Part shown: positions 45,001-52,181 of the stretch, one piece after another
Numbering within the stretch: position 1 is the first letter of the stretch
How the letters are laid out: every line of letters starts with the position of its first letter
Source: Gambelia wislizenii
Lineage: Eukaryota; Chordata; Lepidosauria; Squamata; Crotaphytidae
Direction: 5' to 3'
Assembly (NCBI GenBank): GCA_030847615.1
Contig: JAUMIR010000004.1
Coordinates: 224,978,501 to 225,042,500 of the forward strand
Length of the DNA stretch: 64,000 bases
The notes under the pieces: generated by a model
Told to the model about the DNA's origin: nothing
The model's database searches: none
Seen by the model: the letters and a program-made list of their open reading frames with translations, nothing else
Made by a program: the position numbers and the translations under genes

Positions 45001-47907
45001 AGCGCAGGGGGCGGGGCTTGTAGAAAGGCAAGTGGCCACTTCCACCATGTTGGAGTCTCTCCTTAGAGAGCAAACGCTAAGGTGAGAAAACAGGGGTTTG
45101 GGTTTTTTTTCTTTTTCTGCTTTTGTGTTAAAGTGAAAGATCGCTCAATCGCACCTTGAATATATATTTTTTTAAAAAGGGTGGCAGCGGCAAATTCAGG
45201 TAAGTGCAACTGTGAGTAAGTCACTTGTGGCCGCCATGTTTCCTAGTGGGCATGCGGAGCTTAAGGGAGCAGAAAAAACATTAGGACAGGTTGCAGCTGC
45301 TGCAAAATGTCATAACTACGAAGGACTCTGTTTTTTATGGGCTCACATAGACAATCTCTAAATACTGCTGGAATGCAACTCCCATCAGCACTAGCAATCA
45401 TAGCCAATGGGGTAGAGTGATGGGAACTGTAGCTTAAGAACATATGGAACACCATACATTCCCCATCCTCCAGTTAAGGTTTTAAGAGGCAGCCTCAGCA
45501 CAATCTTTTCCTACTATTATTTCCAGTATTCTGGGAAAGAAGAAGAAAGCAAGCTCATTTATACTTAAGTGCATATTCTACATCTGGCAAAGTGTGGGAG
45601 CACAGCAGGTTTTTTGTGAACTTGCATACTGATTTGTTCTGATTTGATTTTTATCCTGCCTTTCTCTACAACAGGGATTCACAGTTGGTTACAACATTGC
45701 TTCATAAGCTATCTGGTGTGGGGGACAGACCACTGTGTCAGAGATCAGAACTACTATGTTTGTGCCCATTCTCTACACCTGTTCTTTCTTGTTCTTAAAA
45801 ACTAAATAATAATATAAGTTATACATTTTAAAATACAATTAAGCTACTTATAATATCAAAACATAACTCAAGCTTAAATAGTTTTAAAATAGCTCAATAA
45901 CAATAAATAAAATTTAAAAATTCCCAAAAACCACTAAAACCCCCATCCATACAAGGTACTGAGGTTCCAAAGAACCGAAAGGTCCTTGCATGCCAGGAAA
46001 AATACAACCTAGCCCCTCCCAAAAGGGAGTTCCAGTCACAGAACAGCCACCAAGATGACACTTTTGCATCTTCACTAAACATGTCTCTGAGGATGGTGGG
46101 ACTGAGAAAAACATCTTACACATAGCAAAACCTAGGCAGGCTTGTTTTGAGAGATAGCTTGGTTAATGGTCCATTATCTTTTGGAAATCCCCCTGTCCCT
46201 GGGTGGAGTTCATTTGCATGTGTTGGGTTTTGATTTTAGTGCTTTTCAGGACTGGCAACCAGATTTCAATAGCTTCTCTGTGCATTCTGACATGATAGTT
46301 GTTAGCCTGGTCATGTCATAATGCACAAAGAAGCTACTGAAATCCACAAACACCTGGACAACTTCAACAGGAAAGAAGAAACCCTAAAAGTAAACAAGAT
46401 CTGGTTGCTAGTCCTGAAAAGCAATAAAATCAAAACCCAACACATGCAAATGAACTCCACCCAGGGACAGGAGGATTCTCAGCAGATAATGGACCATTAA
46501 CCAATCATTAGCCAAACAGATGCTAATCCTTCTTGCATATCTCCACCCAGAAACTAGTCATTCAAATACACAAATTTACATATCCTCCCCAACAGGGGTT
46601 CACAGTATATAACCCCCACACACACTTCTACCCAACCATTCTCTGAAGATGCCAGCCACAGATGCAGGCGAAACGTCAGAAATTAACTCTTCCAGAACAC
46701 GGCTTCACAGCCCAGGGGGGAAAAACCCAAGGAAAATATATGAACAATAATTCCTGGAATTCCCAAGCCAGCGTGACCTTGCTGGGGGGTGGGGGGAGGT
46801 TTGCAAGTTATAGTCTAATGAAATAATTCTTCCAAGCTTCGGAATGAATACACAGGTACACTCACCCACACATTCATCCATCTCAAAGAAGAAGTGGACA
46901 TTCCATGCAAATGGAGCTTAAGTTTCCCCTCAAACAAAACATTCTACTTAGAATGGAGATGAGGAACATTTGTGCTTACAGCCCCTGTCAGATTATACAT
47001 GTTGAGGCACATTATAAACTAGCCTGGAAAGAAAGCAAAAGTTACTCCATGGGCCTCAGAAGGTAAGCCTCACCAGATTCAATGGTGTTGTGGAGAGCAT
47101 GTGATGAGCGTCTGATGGAATGTTGATGAGTGAATGGAAAGAGTGCATGAAGGAGCCAAGCCTGTGGTAGGAAAATGGTATGGGAGGGGTCTCTGAGAGT
47201 GAAAAGAGGTGGATGACAGTTGACAGGGAGAGTGTGAGATCGGATGAGGATAGGGCTGAAATGTGTGTATGATTGTGAGCGCAGCTGAGGGACAGTATGT
47301 ACACTGGGAATATTGTGGAGAGAAATAGAAGCTAATTGGAATACAGAGTGAGAGAAAAGAAAGAACCTAATAACTTGTTATTGAGTCTGGCAGATTCTGA
47401 AATTGTATGGTCACCACAGAGTGGGACTATCAAACAGTTTGAAGTTAAGCAAGTTGGAGACAAAGTTTAAAGCATTTCTGTTATACTGTTTCCTCAATAA
47501 ACCAATCTTTATGTTTTGTTTATCAAATCCAGACTCCTCATGAATTATTTCCCCACTAGTATGTATTTGGCACACTAACCCTGTAAATAAATACACACCA
47601 TTACAAGTACTATCCATTGCAAATCAAACCCCAGTCCAAGGAAGGGATTAGGGGGAAGGTTGACATAAAGGTAGCAATTGTGGAACTCCACAGGTGTACA
47701 CTCCCAAAGTGAGCGTGTTAAGACAGCAGACTTAAGAGAACATAACAGTGAATGGAAACAGATGGTCACTTTATCTCTTGTTCTACCAGACATACCCAAC
47801 CGATCATCCTTTAGAAGGATTTCCAATGACTTTTTTTCTTCAACACCACGAAATCCTACTTTCTCATAATATACAGATCGGAAATTTCTCTGAGGGTCCT
47901 CAGCCAT
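23927..47907 (-). CDS. TBC1D7: TBC1D7, complete coding sequence in seven coding exons
   Basis: TBC1D7 is the third subunit of the TSC1-TSC2 (tuberous sclerosis) complex. It binds the TSC1 coiled coil, and the complex switches off RHEB and mTORC1 at the lysosome. Exons 47796-47907, 43803-43883, 41427-41614, 39189-39326, 28475-28620, 27943-28072 and 23927-24013 splice in frame to 882 bp, 293 codons plus stop, the human length. The N-terminus is [20 protein letters not shown]. The helical TBC fold spans most of the protein. Strongly conserved blocks are [30 protein letters not shown] and [15 protein letters not shown] see no IxxDxxR arginine-finger motif, in keeping with the family member's atypical TBC domain. 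One intron is GC-AG; the others are GT-AG. Introns hold mariner, L1, hAT and Tigger copies. Confidence 0.95.
24047..24283. mobile_element. Tigger/pogo-like MITE, copy 3 (in TBC1D7 last intron)
   Basis: CAGTTGTCCCTTCATATTCG to GGAGGGACAACTG, with TA on both sides (24045-24046 and 24284-24285). It is inserted next to the 3' splice site of the last TBC1D7 exon. Confidence 0.88.
24800..25734 (+). mobile_element. mariner-family transposon, decayed
   Basis: A 935-bp element with TA flanks (24798-24799, 25735-25736) and inverted ends TGAGGTCTGTCTATTAAGTA and CAAGGTCTGTCTATTAAATA. Translated in shifting frames it shows the mariner transposase landmarks [27 protein letters not shown] and [19 protein letters not shown]. 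The last region carries the family's catalytic PDLAPxD signature with N in place of the final D. Frameshifts, stops and a 12-base G-run near 25308 break it. The N-terminal third is shorter than usual. Confidence 0.9.
25000..25707 (+). pseudogene. mariner transposase pseudogene
   Basis: Remnant of the transposase in the element above. One open piece covers about 25050-25310 and another 25447-25707 ([19 protein letters not shown] to the C-terminus, including [13 protein letters not shown]). They are in different frames separated by the G-run and stops, so no intact enzyme is encoded. Confidence 0.85.
25737..26957. other. TBC1D7 last intron, no exon
   Basis: No conserved exon. There is a minus-oriented LINE-tail fragment near 26180-26260 (TTTATGCCCTGTCCTTTCCA) and otherwise unique sequence. 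Confidence 0.35.
26958..27208. mobile_element. Tigger-like MITE with TA duplication
   Basis: CAGTCAGACACCCATATCCA at the left is answered by GATATGGGGGTCCGACTG at the right, with TA on both sides. Inside is CTCTAGGCATTTTCCAAGTC, linking it to 4882 and 15294. Confidence 0.8.
27430..27648 (-). mobile_element. tRNA-derived SINE, second family
   Basis: Read on the minus strand it begins with a tRNA-like head (GGTGGTGCAGTGGTTAAATG) and continues through TTGAGTTTGATCCTGC-type sequence to a body whose plus-strand form has ATACCGCTTATCAGTGC and CTAAGCAGTTTACAATG. Confidence 0.75.
27943..28072 (-). CDS. TBC1D7: TBC1D7 coding exon (VWDKVISG to KFLEN)
   Basis: A 130-bp exon. After acceptor TTTTCTAG, G completes the Arg codon split by the GC-AG intron. 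It encodes [20 protein letters not shown] and [20 protein letters not shown]. Donor GTAAGT after AAT. Confidence 0.96.
28475..28620 (-). CDS. TBC1D7: TBC1D7 coding exon with GC donor
   Basis: A 146-bp exon from CCAAAACTTCTGGAACAG ([20 protein letters not shown]) through [12 protein letters not shown] to AG of a split Arg codon. The donor is AG|GCAAGT, a GC rather than GT site with an otherwise strong consensus. Confidence 0.95.
28621..29491. other. TBC1D7 intron, no exon
   Basis: Nothing recognised except an inverted pair around 29185-29265 (GATTACATAATTTGCTGAGA near GTAATCGTTTCATGTCTGGC), possibly a MITE fragment. Confidence 0.3.
29492..29929. mobile_element. GC-rich Tigger-like element
   Basis: Starts CAGTTGCTCCTCCACATTCG and ends CTGCGAATGTGAAGGGACGA then CTG, inverted termini of the pogo/Tigger type. 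The interior is GC-rich, with repeated GGAGGCCCCGTGAAGGCC-like palindromes. The termini match the element end at 58450-58515. The long open frames here are glycine/proline low-complexity artefacts. Confidence 0.75.
29945..30170 (-). mobile_element. SINE, minus orientation
   Basis: On the plus strand it shows CTGGCCCAAGGCTACCCAAT and CCAACACTCTAACCACTTCA before CAGTGGCT, the complement of a tRNA-like SINE head. A short CAT repeat lies inside (about 30057-30072). Confidence 0.65.
30297..31373 (+). pseudogene. L1 ORF1-like pseudogene
   Basis: RNA-binding nucleocapsid-like protein of L1, decayed. A charged glycine-rich N-terminal part leads into a coiled coil and the marker [19 protein letters not shown] at about 30745-30800, the start of the L1 RRM. 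RRM and C-terminal portions follow in another frame ([20 protein letters not shown]; later [12 protein letters not shown]). At least two frameshifts and a stop at about 30978 break it. Confidence 0.8.
32047..35195 (+). pseudogene. L1 ORF2-like endonuclease/reverse transcriptase pseudogene
   Basis: Starts [17 protein letters not shown], an apurinic-endonuclease N-terminus. [16 protein letters not shown]-like and SRLDYF/HSDHTPL motifs follow. The longest open part (32987-34252) holds the reverse transcriptase: [57 protein letters not shown] and FVDDILLY, where the usual FADD box reads FVDD. A C-terminal region with a Cys/His cluster (CWRDC to HMWFHCPL) sits at about 34910-34970. Stops split the endonuclease and C-terminal parts. 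Confidence 0.88.
35491..36652 (+). mobile_element. Nonautonomous LINE derivative (5' leader, fused short ORF, A-rich tail)
   Basis: A block unlike the L1 before it: a 700-bp leader with internal near-duplicates (GAAGGAAAACTCCAATCC, GAAGGAAACTCTAATC), then a short ORF at 36199-36468, then an AT-rich tail with AATAAAAAGG and a run of A at 36645-36652. The ORF joins the start of a LINE endonuclease to a LINE C-terminal zinc finger, suggesting internal deletion of a LINE. Boundaries are approximate. Confidence 0.6.
36199..36468 (+). CDS. Short fused LINE ORF (endonuclease start plus C-terminal zinc finger)
   Basis: An uninterrupted frame of 89 codons plus stop, opening directly after a TGA. Residues about 22-43 read [13 protein letters not shown] then [12 protein letters not shown], the beginning of an AP-endonuclease domain of non-LTR elements. 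The frame then jumps to a C-terminal segment with [20 protein letters not shown] and RKRG, a CCHC-like finger found near the C-terminus of some LINE polyproteins. No reverse transcriptase remains. The only in-frame ATG is at 36289, so translation may start elsewhere or not at all. It may simply be a relic. Confidence 0.5.
   Translation, partial: CGQTKAKKQRHTPASKGVNKLTLACWNIRTMQDSEDSGRPERRSALIALDPKTSPKETFCCAFCNRTCLSWIGLFSHQRACRKRGMSPS
36653..37450. repeat. Cluster of three inverted repeats, possible DNA-element remnant
   Basis: Contains a hairpin at 36905-36933 (TGAATACAGCT/AGCTGTATTCA), a 24-bp perfect palindrome at 37219-37242 (TATTGACAGCTT then its complement) and a hairpin at 37285-37349 (GCCACAGGGACGAC answered by GTCGTCCCTATGGTGGC). 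Element ends and target duplication were not found. Confidence 0.5.
37451..38124. other. TBC1D7 intron, nothing recognised
   Basis: AT-rich unique-looking sequence without an exon or repeat signature. Confidence 0.3.
38125..38420 (-). mobile_element. L2/CR1-type LINE 3' end, minus strand
   Basis: The complement reads [17 protein letters not shown] then LAPSLLSF, the reverse transcriptase C-terminus, and ends at TTATTTATTTATTGGATT on the plus strand, the A-rich tail. Confidence 0.8.
39189..39326 (-). CDS. TBC1D7: TBC1D7 coding exon (central TBC region)
   Basis: A 138-bp phase-0 exon of 46 codons between acceptor GCTTTCCAG and donor GTAAGA. It encodes [20 protein letters not shown], then [19 protein letters not shown]. 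Confidence 0.97.
39375..39800 (-). mobile_element. L2/CR1-type LINE 3' end, minus strand
   Basis: The complement encodes a longer stretch of the reverse transcriptase C-terminus: [34 protein letters not shown]. The plus-strand start at TTTATTTATTTAAGC is the tail. Confidence 0.82.
39814..40214. mobile_element. hAT-like MITE with perfect 8-bp TSD
   Basis: CAGTGGTTCTTAACCTG at the left and GGTTAAGAGCCATTG at the right form the inverted ends. GTTTAGGG flanks both sides (39806-39813, 40215-40222). It is the reverse orientation of the copy at 50475-50805. It interrupts a LINE end. Confidence 0.92.
40223..41426. other. TBC1D7 intron, no complete feature
   Basis: The first 200 bp (GAGCTCAGAAGCAAATTGAA, TGGCTGCTGGATTTTGCAC) continue the minus LINE that the hAT copy interrupts. 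The rest is unique-looking intron without a conserved exon. Confidence 0.4.
41427..41614 (-). CDS. TBC1D7: TBC1D7 coding exon (ILPPHHESH to NPSFLL)
   Basis: A 188-bp exon; GA completes the split Gly codon. It encodes [20 protein letters not shown], then [14 protein letters not shown], and [20 protein letters not shown]. It ends in phase 0 at TTG before GTCAGT, a weaker donor. Confidence 0.96.
42011..42239. mobile_element. Palindromic MITE
   Basis: CAGAAATAATGCAGTTTGAC at the left matches the complement of GTCGAACTACATTATTTCTG at the right; GGGATTTGTAGTT and AACTACAAATCCC lie inside. Fragments of the family occur near 50295-50375 and 39020-39090. Confidence 0.82.
42447..43073. mobile_element. 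Nonautonomous DNA element (GGGCTTGTCTA ends)
   Basis: Ends are GGGGCTCATGTATACAAGG and, on the other strand, AGGGCTTGTCTATATGG. The interior shares blocks with 54889-55470: CCTGTGCACATCCAACCAAT and GAATTCTATGAGGAGTATTT. It includes a G-run near 42706. No coding potential. Confidence 0.6.
43074..43802. other. TBC1D7 intron with a large inverted pair
   Basis: AACCTACCTTTTCAGCCAAG near 43320 is answered by CTGGCTGAAAAGGTAGGTTT near 43560, and ATTTGCAGTGCCTTGG-like blocks are also inverted, indicating another palindromic MITE at about 43318-43582. No exon. Confidence 0.5.
43803..43883 (-). CDS. TBC1D7: TBC1D7 second coding exon
   Basis: An 81-bp exon between acceptor CTTTGCAG and donor GTAAGC. 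It encodes [20 protein letters not shown] and LVWKVLL, with Gly codons split at the 3' side and an Asp/Gly codon at the 5' side. Too short to show as an open frame. Confidence 0.95.
   Translation of the reverse strand, partial: TLRSFALLVKDSLSHPCIGPWCGRYF
43884..45624. other. TBC1D7 first coding intron; partial DNA element
   Basis: No exon. From about 44733 (GGGGGTTGTCCAAACGAG) to about 45290 the sequence resembles the GGGCTTGTCTA-ended elements at 42447 and 54889 (AGGGTGCACATTTCC, GGCGGGGCTTG), but a clean right end was not found. A small hairpin MITE fragment lies near 45362-45438. Confidence 0.4.
45625..46125 (-). mobile_element. L2/CR1-type LINE 3' end, minus strand, degraded
   Basis: TTTTTATCCTGCCTTTCTCT at the start is the complement of the common LINE tail. 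The complement further in gives low-quality matches to the reverse transcriptase C-terminus ([12 protein letters not shown]). Weaker than the other copies. Confidence 0.55.
46161..46740. mobile_element. Penelope-like retroelement terminal region
   Basis: Inverted arms at 46161-46264 and 46399-46502 (GGTTAATGGTCCATTATC answered by GATAATGGACCATTAACC), with a second inverted pair inside (AGCTTCT/AGAAGCT around 46277-46345). The segment ends with GAAGATGCCAGCCACAGATG and CGAAACGTCAGAA, a sequence I associate with vertebrate Penelope-like elements. A short peptide-like stretch ([13 protein letters not shown]) may be the polyprotein end. No full polyprotein. Confidence 0.65.
46639..46681 (+). ncRNA. 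Hammerhead-ribozyme-like motif (candidate)
   Basis: Order of parts: TTCT (stem I, 5'), CTGAAGA (CUGANGA core), a T, GCCAGC-CACAGAT-GCAGGC (stem II with one A-A mismatch), GAAA, CGTC (two-base stem III and the UH cleavage position), AGAA (stem I, 3'). The extra T before stem II departs from consensus, so activity is unproven. Minimal hammerheads with tiny stem III are known in Penelope-like elements. Confidence 0.5.
46741..47795. other. TBC1D7 first coding intron, no exon
   Basis: Unique-looking sequence without a recognised repeat or exon. Confidence 0.3.
47796..47907 (-). CDS. TBC1D7: TBC1D7 first coding exon
   Basis: After acceptor CTTTTCTTTCCAG (exon start 47915) the ATG at 47907 begins [20 protein letters not shown] and [16 protein letters not shown], followed by one base of a split codon and donor GTATGT. 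An upstream ATG at 47914 opens a four-codon uORF whose TGA overlaps the main start. Confidence 0.96.
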
Positions 47908-48599
47908 GTTTCATTCTGGAAAGAAAAGAAAATCTTAAAAATAAGCATGGCAGTTTAACAAAAGACTATTATGACTATAGGAGCTAGGTCAAAGCATAGA
48001 ATGACCACAGAACACTGCAGTGTGGAGTGCTCCTTTTCAGGGTTCCAGGTAGCCATGCCCTTTTCCAAGGCACTTTCTCCCTAAATGTTTAGCATACCAT
48101 GGACATCTAGCATACTCAGTCATCACTGGGCTGTACTGGGTACCCCTCGTAGGTCCTTTTCTTCCTAAAATTTCTTCATATTTCTGCAAACCTTTAAGGG
48201 CCCCCCAGCTTTCTTACATCTCCCTCTTGTGCTTGAATGGTGCCACTTCAGCCTCACGTGAAGTGACATTGAGTAAACTATTTGGCTATTAGTATATCCA
48301 AGTGGAACCTACAAGATGTTGCAACATAGATTACGGTACTCTTGTTCACTGTTTCAGTCATGCCTTCTTTCATGATTCTCCATTCCATCTCTCGACCTTT
48401 TTTTTTTCCAGTGTCCCCCTGCCAATAATCAGGAAGCATTCTGCAAATTCTGAGAACACTGAGCTGTTTTGAGAAATTCCTACTTCCCTTAGCATGTGTT
48501 TTCCCCCTGGAATTTTTTGTACTTTGTAAAACATGGGGTTACAGCCCCAGGTCTTCTGATGGTTCCCTCTTGTGCGTGTATGTATATGGCTAATTCTGT

Positions 48600-49115
48600 T
48601 TGGGCTACATGAGCAACAGCACTCTTGCCTTACAAATATTACTTTGGAACCGCCTCCACCCATACAATCCTCCCTGCGGACTCCGGTCCTCTGGGAGGAA
48701 TTTGCTTCAGCCACAAAAATCTAGGCTGTCTGCAACCTCCCAGAGGGCCTTTTCAGTAATCGCCCCCAAATTATGGAATGGCCTGCTGAACGAGATCCGT
48801 CAGATGACGAGCTTGAGTAGCTTTAAAAAAGCACTAAAGATGGATTTCTTTCGGCAGGCCTTTTCTGATTAGATCCCGGCCTCAGGAGCTGCGTTTCCTG
48901 GCCTCTTTTAGTCTCGCTGGCTGTTGATTTTTGTATTTGTTTATTTATGTGATTTTAGTCTAGGTGGATTTTAATTTGATACTAGTTTAATATATTTTTA
49001 TGGGTGGGGTGAATGGTGCTTAGGGATTTTAGTCAGTATTGTTGTATTTTAACTGTTGTAAGCCACCCCGATTGTTTTTAACAGAGGGGCGAGGTAAAAA
49101 TAAATATTATTATTA
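48600..49115 (+). mobile_element. L2/CR1-type LINE 3' end
   Basis: Encodes FSVIAPKLWNGLLNEIRQMT, SSFKKALKMDFFRQAFSD-stop, then a T-rich 3' UTR, GTAAGCCACCCCGATTG and a (TAT)n tail. Confidence 0.85.
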
Positions 49116-49710
49116 TTATATTAATTATAAGGGAGGGCAAAATCTACAGTATATTGCTTTAACACATTTATTAGGCCAACCAAAAAAAGCATTAAAATGT
49201 GTGCCTTTTTTTTGTTGTTGGTCTAATAAAGGTTATACCTACATGGATTTTGAAAGCACTCATGCCTAGAAGCTAAAAATGTATGAATTTTGGTCAAATA
49301 TGTCATCAGTTACATCCAAGATAATCGAACACTTTCTGGCACTAATGCCTATTACATCTCCTCTTACAGCCCACGTTCTCTCTCTCTCCACTGATGCTGA
49401 TGCCTGCTTAGCTTAAGCTTTAAACAAATGAGGTGCTGAGAGGGAGAAGCAAGGGGAGCAGAAGCTCTTGTGCTACCTGAAGAAGAAAAGAGCTCCCATC
49501 ACCACCATTTGTAATTGTTTCCCTCCTTCCTATCAGCCCACAGGTGAAGTGCTGGGAGACAGCAGCAGTTGGGGGACAGGCTCTCTTGCTGCCTGAGCCA
49601 GGTAATAGAAACCCTCCATTTTTGCTGCCTTCCCATCCTCTCTACTAGCACTTCCCCATACTCTTTCTTTGTGGTGGTAGCACTGCCACCCACCTGCCCT
49701 CTGTTTAAAG

Positions 49711-50145
49711 CAGCAGTTCTTAACTTTTTCTTTACCAGGGGCCTTTTCTTTACCCTTTAAATATCTTTTGTTGCTGCAGACCCCCAAGACTTAACTCTTC
49801 ATATTCGCTGGGGTTTGGTTCCAGGACCCCCATGGATACCAAAATCCGTGAATACTCAAGTACCATTATATGCAATGGCATAGCAAAACGGTGTTCCTTA
49901 TATAAGATGGCAAAATCAAGGTTTGCTTTTGGGATTATTATTTTTTATGAATATTTTCAAGCCATGAATACTTAAATCCGTGGATACCAAATCTGTGGAT
50001 ACAGAGGGACAACTGTAATAACCAAATAATAATAATAATACAATTACATCATCCATTAAAACTTCCCTCAGATACACTAGAGGGGGAGGGAAGACTTTTC
50101 TCCTGCTTCTTCCTGCAAATTTGTGGTTGGAGCAGATTGAATGGC
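49711..50145. mobile_element. hAT-like element interrupted by a Tigger MITE
   Basis: CAGCAGTTCTTAACTTTTTC, GTTGCTGCAGACCCCCAAGA and, after the Tigger copy, ACTTCCCTCAGATACACTAG and TCCTGCTTCTTCCTGCAAAT match the intact copy at 50475-50805 in the same order. The right end is lost to a LINE tail. Confidence 0.75.
49797..50015. mobile_element. Tigger/pogo-like MITE, copy 4 (left end lost)
   Basis: Starts inside the family at TTCATATTCGCTGGGG and ends GAGGGACAACTG before TA. It lies within the hAT copy above, so it is younger. Confidence 0.82.
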
Positions 50146-50375
50146 AATAATAATAATAAAAATAAAATTTATTTATATCCCACCCCTCTACAAAACGCAA
50201 TCAAGGCAGCTTACAACATTAAAATATACACCCCAAAATCCTCCATCCCACCCCCTCTTAAAATACAATTAAATATTAAATTAAAATTTAATACAATGAA
50301 TTCCATAGCATTGAGCCATGGCAGTTAAAGCAGTGTCAAACTGCATTATTTCTGCAGTGCAGATTAACCAAGGTG
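50140..50375 (-). mobile_element. LINE tail fragment joined to MITE fragment
   Basis: ATTTATTTATATCCCACCCC and AATCAAGGCAGCTTACAACA are the complement of an L2/CR1-type tail. From about 50295, GAATTCCATAGCATTGAGCC and CTGCATTATTTCTGCAGTG are one arm of the 42011 MITE family. Confidence 0.6.
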
Positions 50376-50474
50376 GTGCCAGGCTGAAAAGGTGGGAGGA
50401 AGGTGAAGCAGTGATAGTCACAGCCCCCAAGCAGAGAAAAGTAAAGATGCTGGTCCAACTTACTCTATCTAAAG

Positions 50475-50805
50475 CAATGGTTGTTAACCTTTTCTTTTTC
50501 AAGGACCCCCTGTAAATACCTTTTATTGCTGTGGACCCCCAAGACTTAACTGAAGAATTAAAACTCTAACAATAATACTAATAATACATCATGATGATTA
50601 TGAAACAATTATCCACAATCCATGAAACCTTCCCTCAGAGGTGGCACTGGAGGGAAGGGAAGACTTTTCTCCTGCTTCTTCCTTCAAATTTGTGGCTGGA
50701 AGCCTTTGCCTTGGGTCCTGTCAGGCAGGCTGAGCAGCCTTCAAGCCTTTGCGGACCCCTTGCAAGGACATTGCGGGGGCCCAGACCACAGGTTAAGAAC
50801 CACTG
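50475..50805. mobile_element. hAT-like MITE, complete
   Basis: CAATGGTTGTTAACCTTTTC to GGTTAAGAACCACTG. Flanks ATCTAAAG and GTCTAGTG agree at five of eight positions, a decayed 8-bp target duplication. Confidence 0.82.
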
Positions 50806-51199
50806 GTCTAGTGGATAGACTACAGAACCATAGAACTGTAGAGTTGGAAGAGACCACAAGGGCCATCCAGTCCAACCCCCTGCCAACCAGCTGTGTTTGG
50901 AGGAGGCTGTTCTTTTCCTTCCATTTTAAGGGACAGGCGCATAACCTCCAACATTACACAGATGAAAACCAGGCAAAGCAACATCAGAGTGTGGCCAAGA
51001 TGGCAAAAGGTATTAGTATTGAGGAAGAGCACACAAAGCCAGGTGTGTGCAGCAGTTAGCTTTTACCTGAAGCTACTGGGAAGGACAAGGCTGAGTCCCC
51101 TCCCTGTTAATCGATGGAGACGACTTAAGTCCAAAGCGCTCAATTTGCAGCAAGCTGAGGAGGACCAAGGAGAGGAAGAGAGAGAAACCAGGACACTTT

Positions 51200-51740
51200 A
51201 AAAAGAGCTGAGCCAGTGGGATGGCGGCCGAGGTATTTATTACCTGGCACTGCTGGAGGGTCCAGGCCAGGGAGCCCCCACCAATACCCCGTTGGAAAGA
51301 GAGAGAGAGGGACGGGGACGGAGCTGAGGGTTCACGAACTGGAGCAATTGGGTGGCAAGGATGAGGGAGCCATGGCAGCGGCGGTGGAGGAGGAGGAGCA
51401 GGAGGAGGCGGGTGAGCTCGGTGTTGGGGAACCTGAAAGGGCAAGAGGGAGGAATACTGGGGGGACTGGGAGTGAGGGGAAGCTCCACCAGTAAGGGCAA
51501 CCGGGAAACGGGGTGGCGGACCTGCCTGGACCGAGGCGCGGAGGCAGTTCTCCTTGGCTACCGCTGAGGCCGGGAAGCAGCTCCCCAAACTCCGCCCGGC
51601 TGGGCTGCGCAGACTCCGGCCCGCCCGGCTCTGAGGAGGAGGAGGAGGAGGAGGAGGAAGGCGAGGCTGCCCCAAAGGCCCCAGAGCCCGCCTTGCCTCA
51701 CCCCGCCTCACCTCGCCCTGCACAAACCCTTCCTTTCGGT
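51200..51740. promoter_or_regulatory. CpG island, probable TBC1D7 promoter
   Basis: A CpG- and GC-rich block unlike its AT-rich surroundings, 3.3 kb upstream of the first TBC1D7 coding exon, with GATGGCGGCCGAGG (YY1-like) at about 51221. Possible minus-strand donors for a noncoding exon are GAG|GTGAGG near 51712 and CAG|GTAAAA near 51067; I cannot choose. On the plus strand an ATG in good context (51372) opens MAAAVEEEEQEEA and meets GGTGAGC at 51411-51417, so divergent transcription is possible. Confidence 0.6.
51631..51659. repeat. (GAG)n triplet run in the CpG island
   Basis: About nine GAG/AGG triplets. Confidence 0.85.
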
Positions 51741-51751
51741 AGGAGTCAAGT

Positions 51752-51968
51752 GTGGTGCCAAATCCGAATCCACACTACACCACTCATCCAATTTGAAACT
51801 GGATCATTTGCCACCGCGCCTTCCTAGTCAAGCCTGGGATTTGTAGTTTTCTGTGGCCTGTAGCGGGTCCCTCGCCAAACTACAAGTCCCAGGCTTCCCT
51901 AGGAAGGCGCCTGTGGCTAATCAATCCTCCCGTTTCAAACTGGATTATTTGTGCAGTGTAGCTGCAGG
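51752..51968. mobile_element. Palindromic MITE beside the CpG island
   Basis: CCAATTTGAAACTGGATCAT is answered by CGTTTCAAACTGGATTATTT-type sequence, and CTGGGATTTGTAGTTT by AAACTACAAGTCCCAG. It resembles the hairpin family at 42011. Confidence 0.65.
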
Positions 51969-52181
51969 GCGAGAATCTTCCCAGTTCCCACTTTGGTTCC
52001 CAGTTGGCACTTTGGGTTCTGAACTGGGATCTATATGGAAGAGGGCCATTTTTTTTCATTAAAAAAAAATTAGTCGTGCACATCTAAATTCTAAAAAATA
52101 GCATATCTAAATACAACTACTAAAATGTAGGAAAAGGTAAGCAAGTTATTCTGTTGCCAGGTTTGGGGGACCTCTGGTCCT

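Noticed and set aside
51216..51494. Acidic plus-strand frame as a firm gene
   Set aside because: Only one possible first exon with no partner exon seen. Kept as a finding, not as a CDS.
51073..51723. 216-codon minus-strand frame in the CpG island
   Set aside because: Proline-rich composition from GC-rich DNA; no homology recognised. It more likely overlaps the TBC1D7 promoter or 5' noncoding exon.
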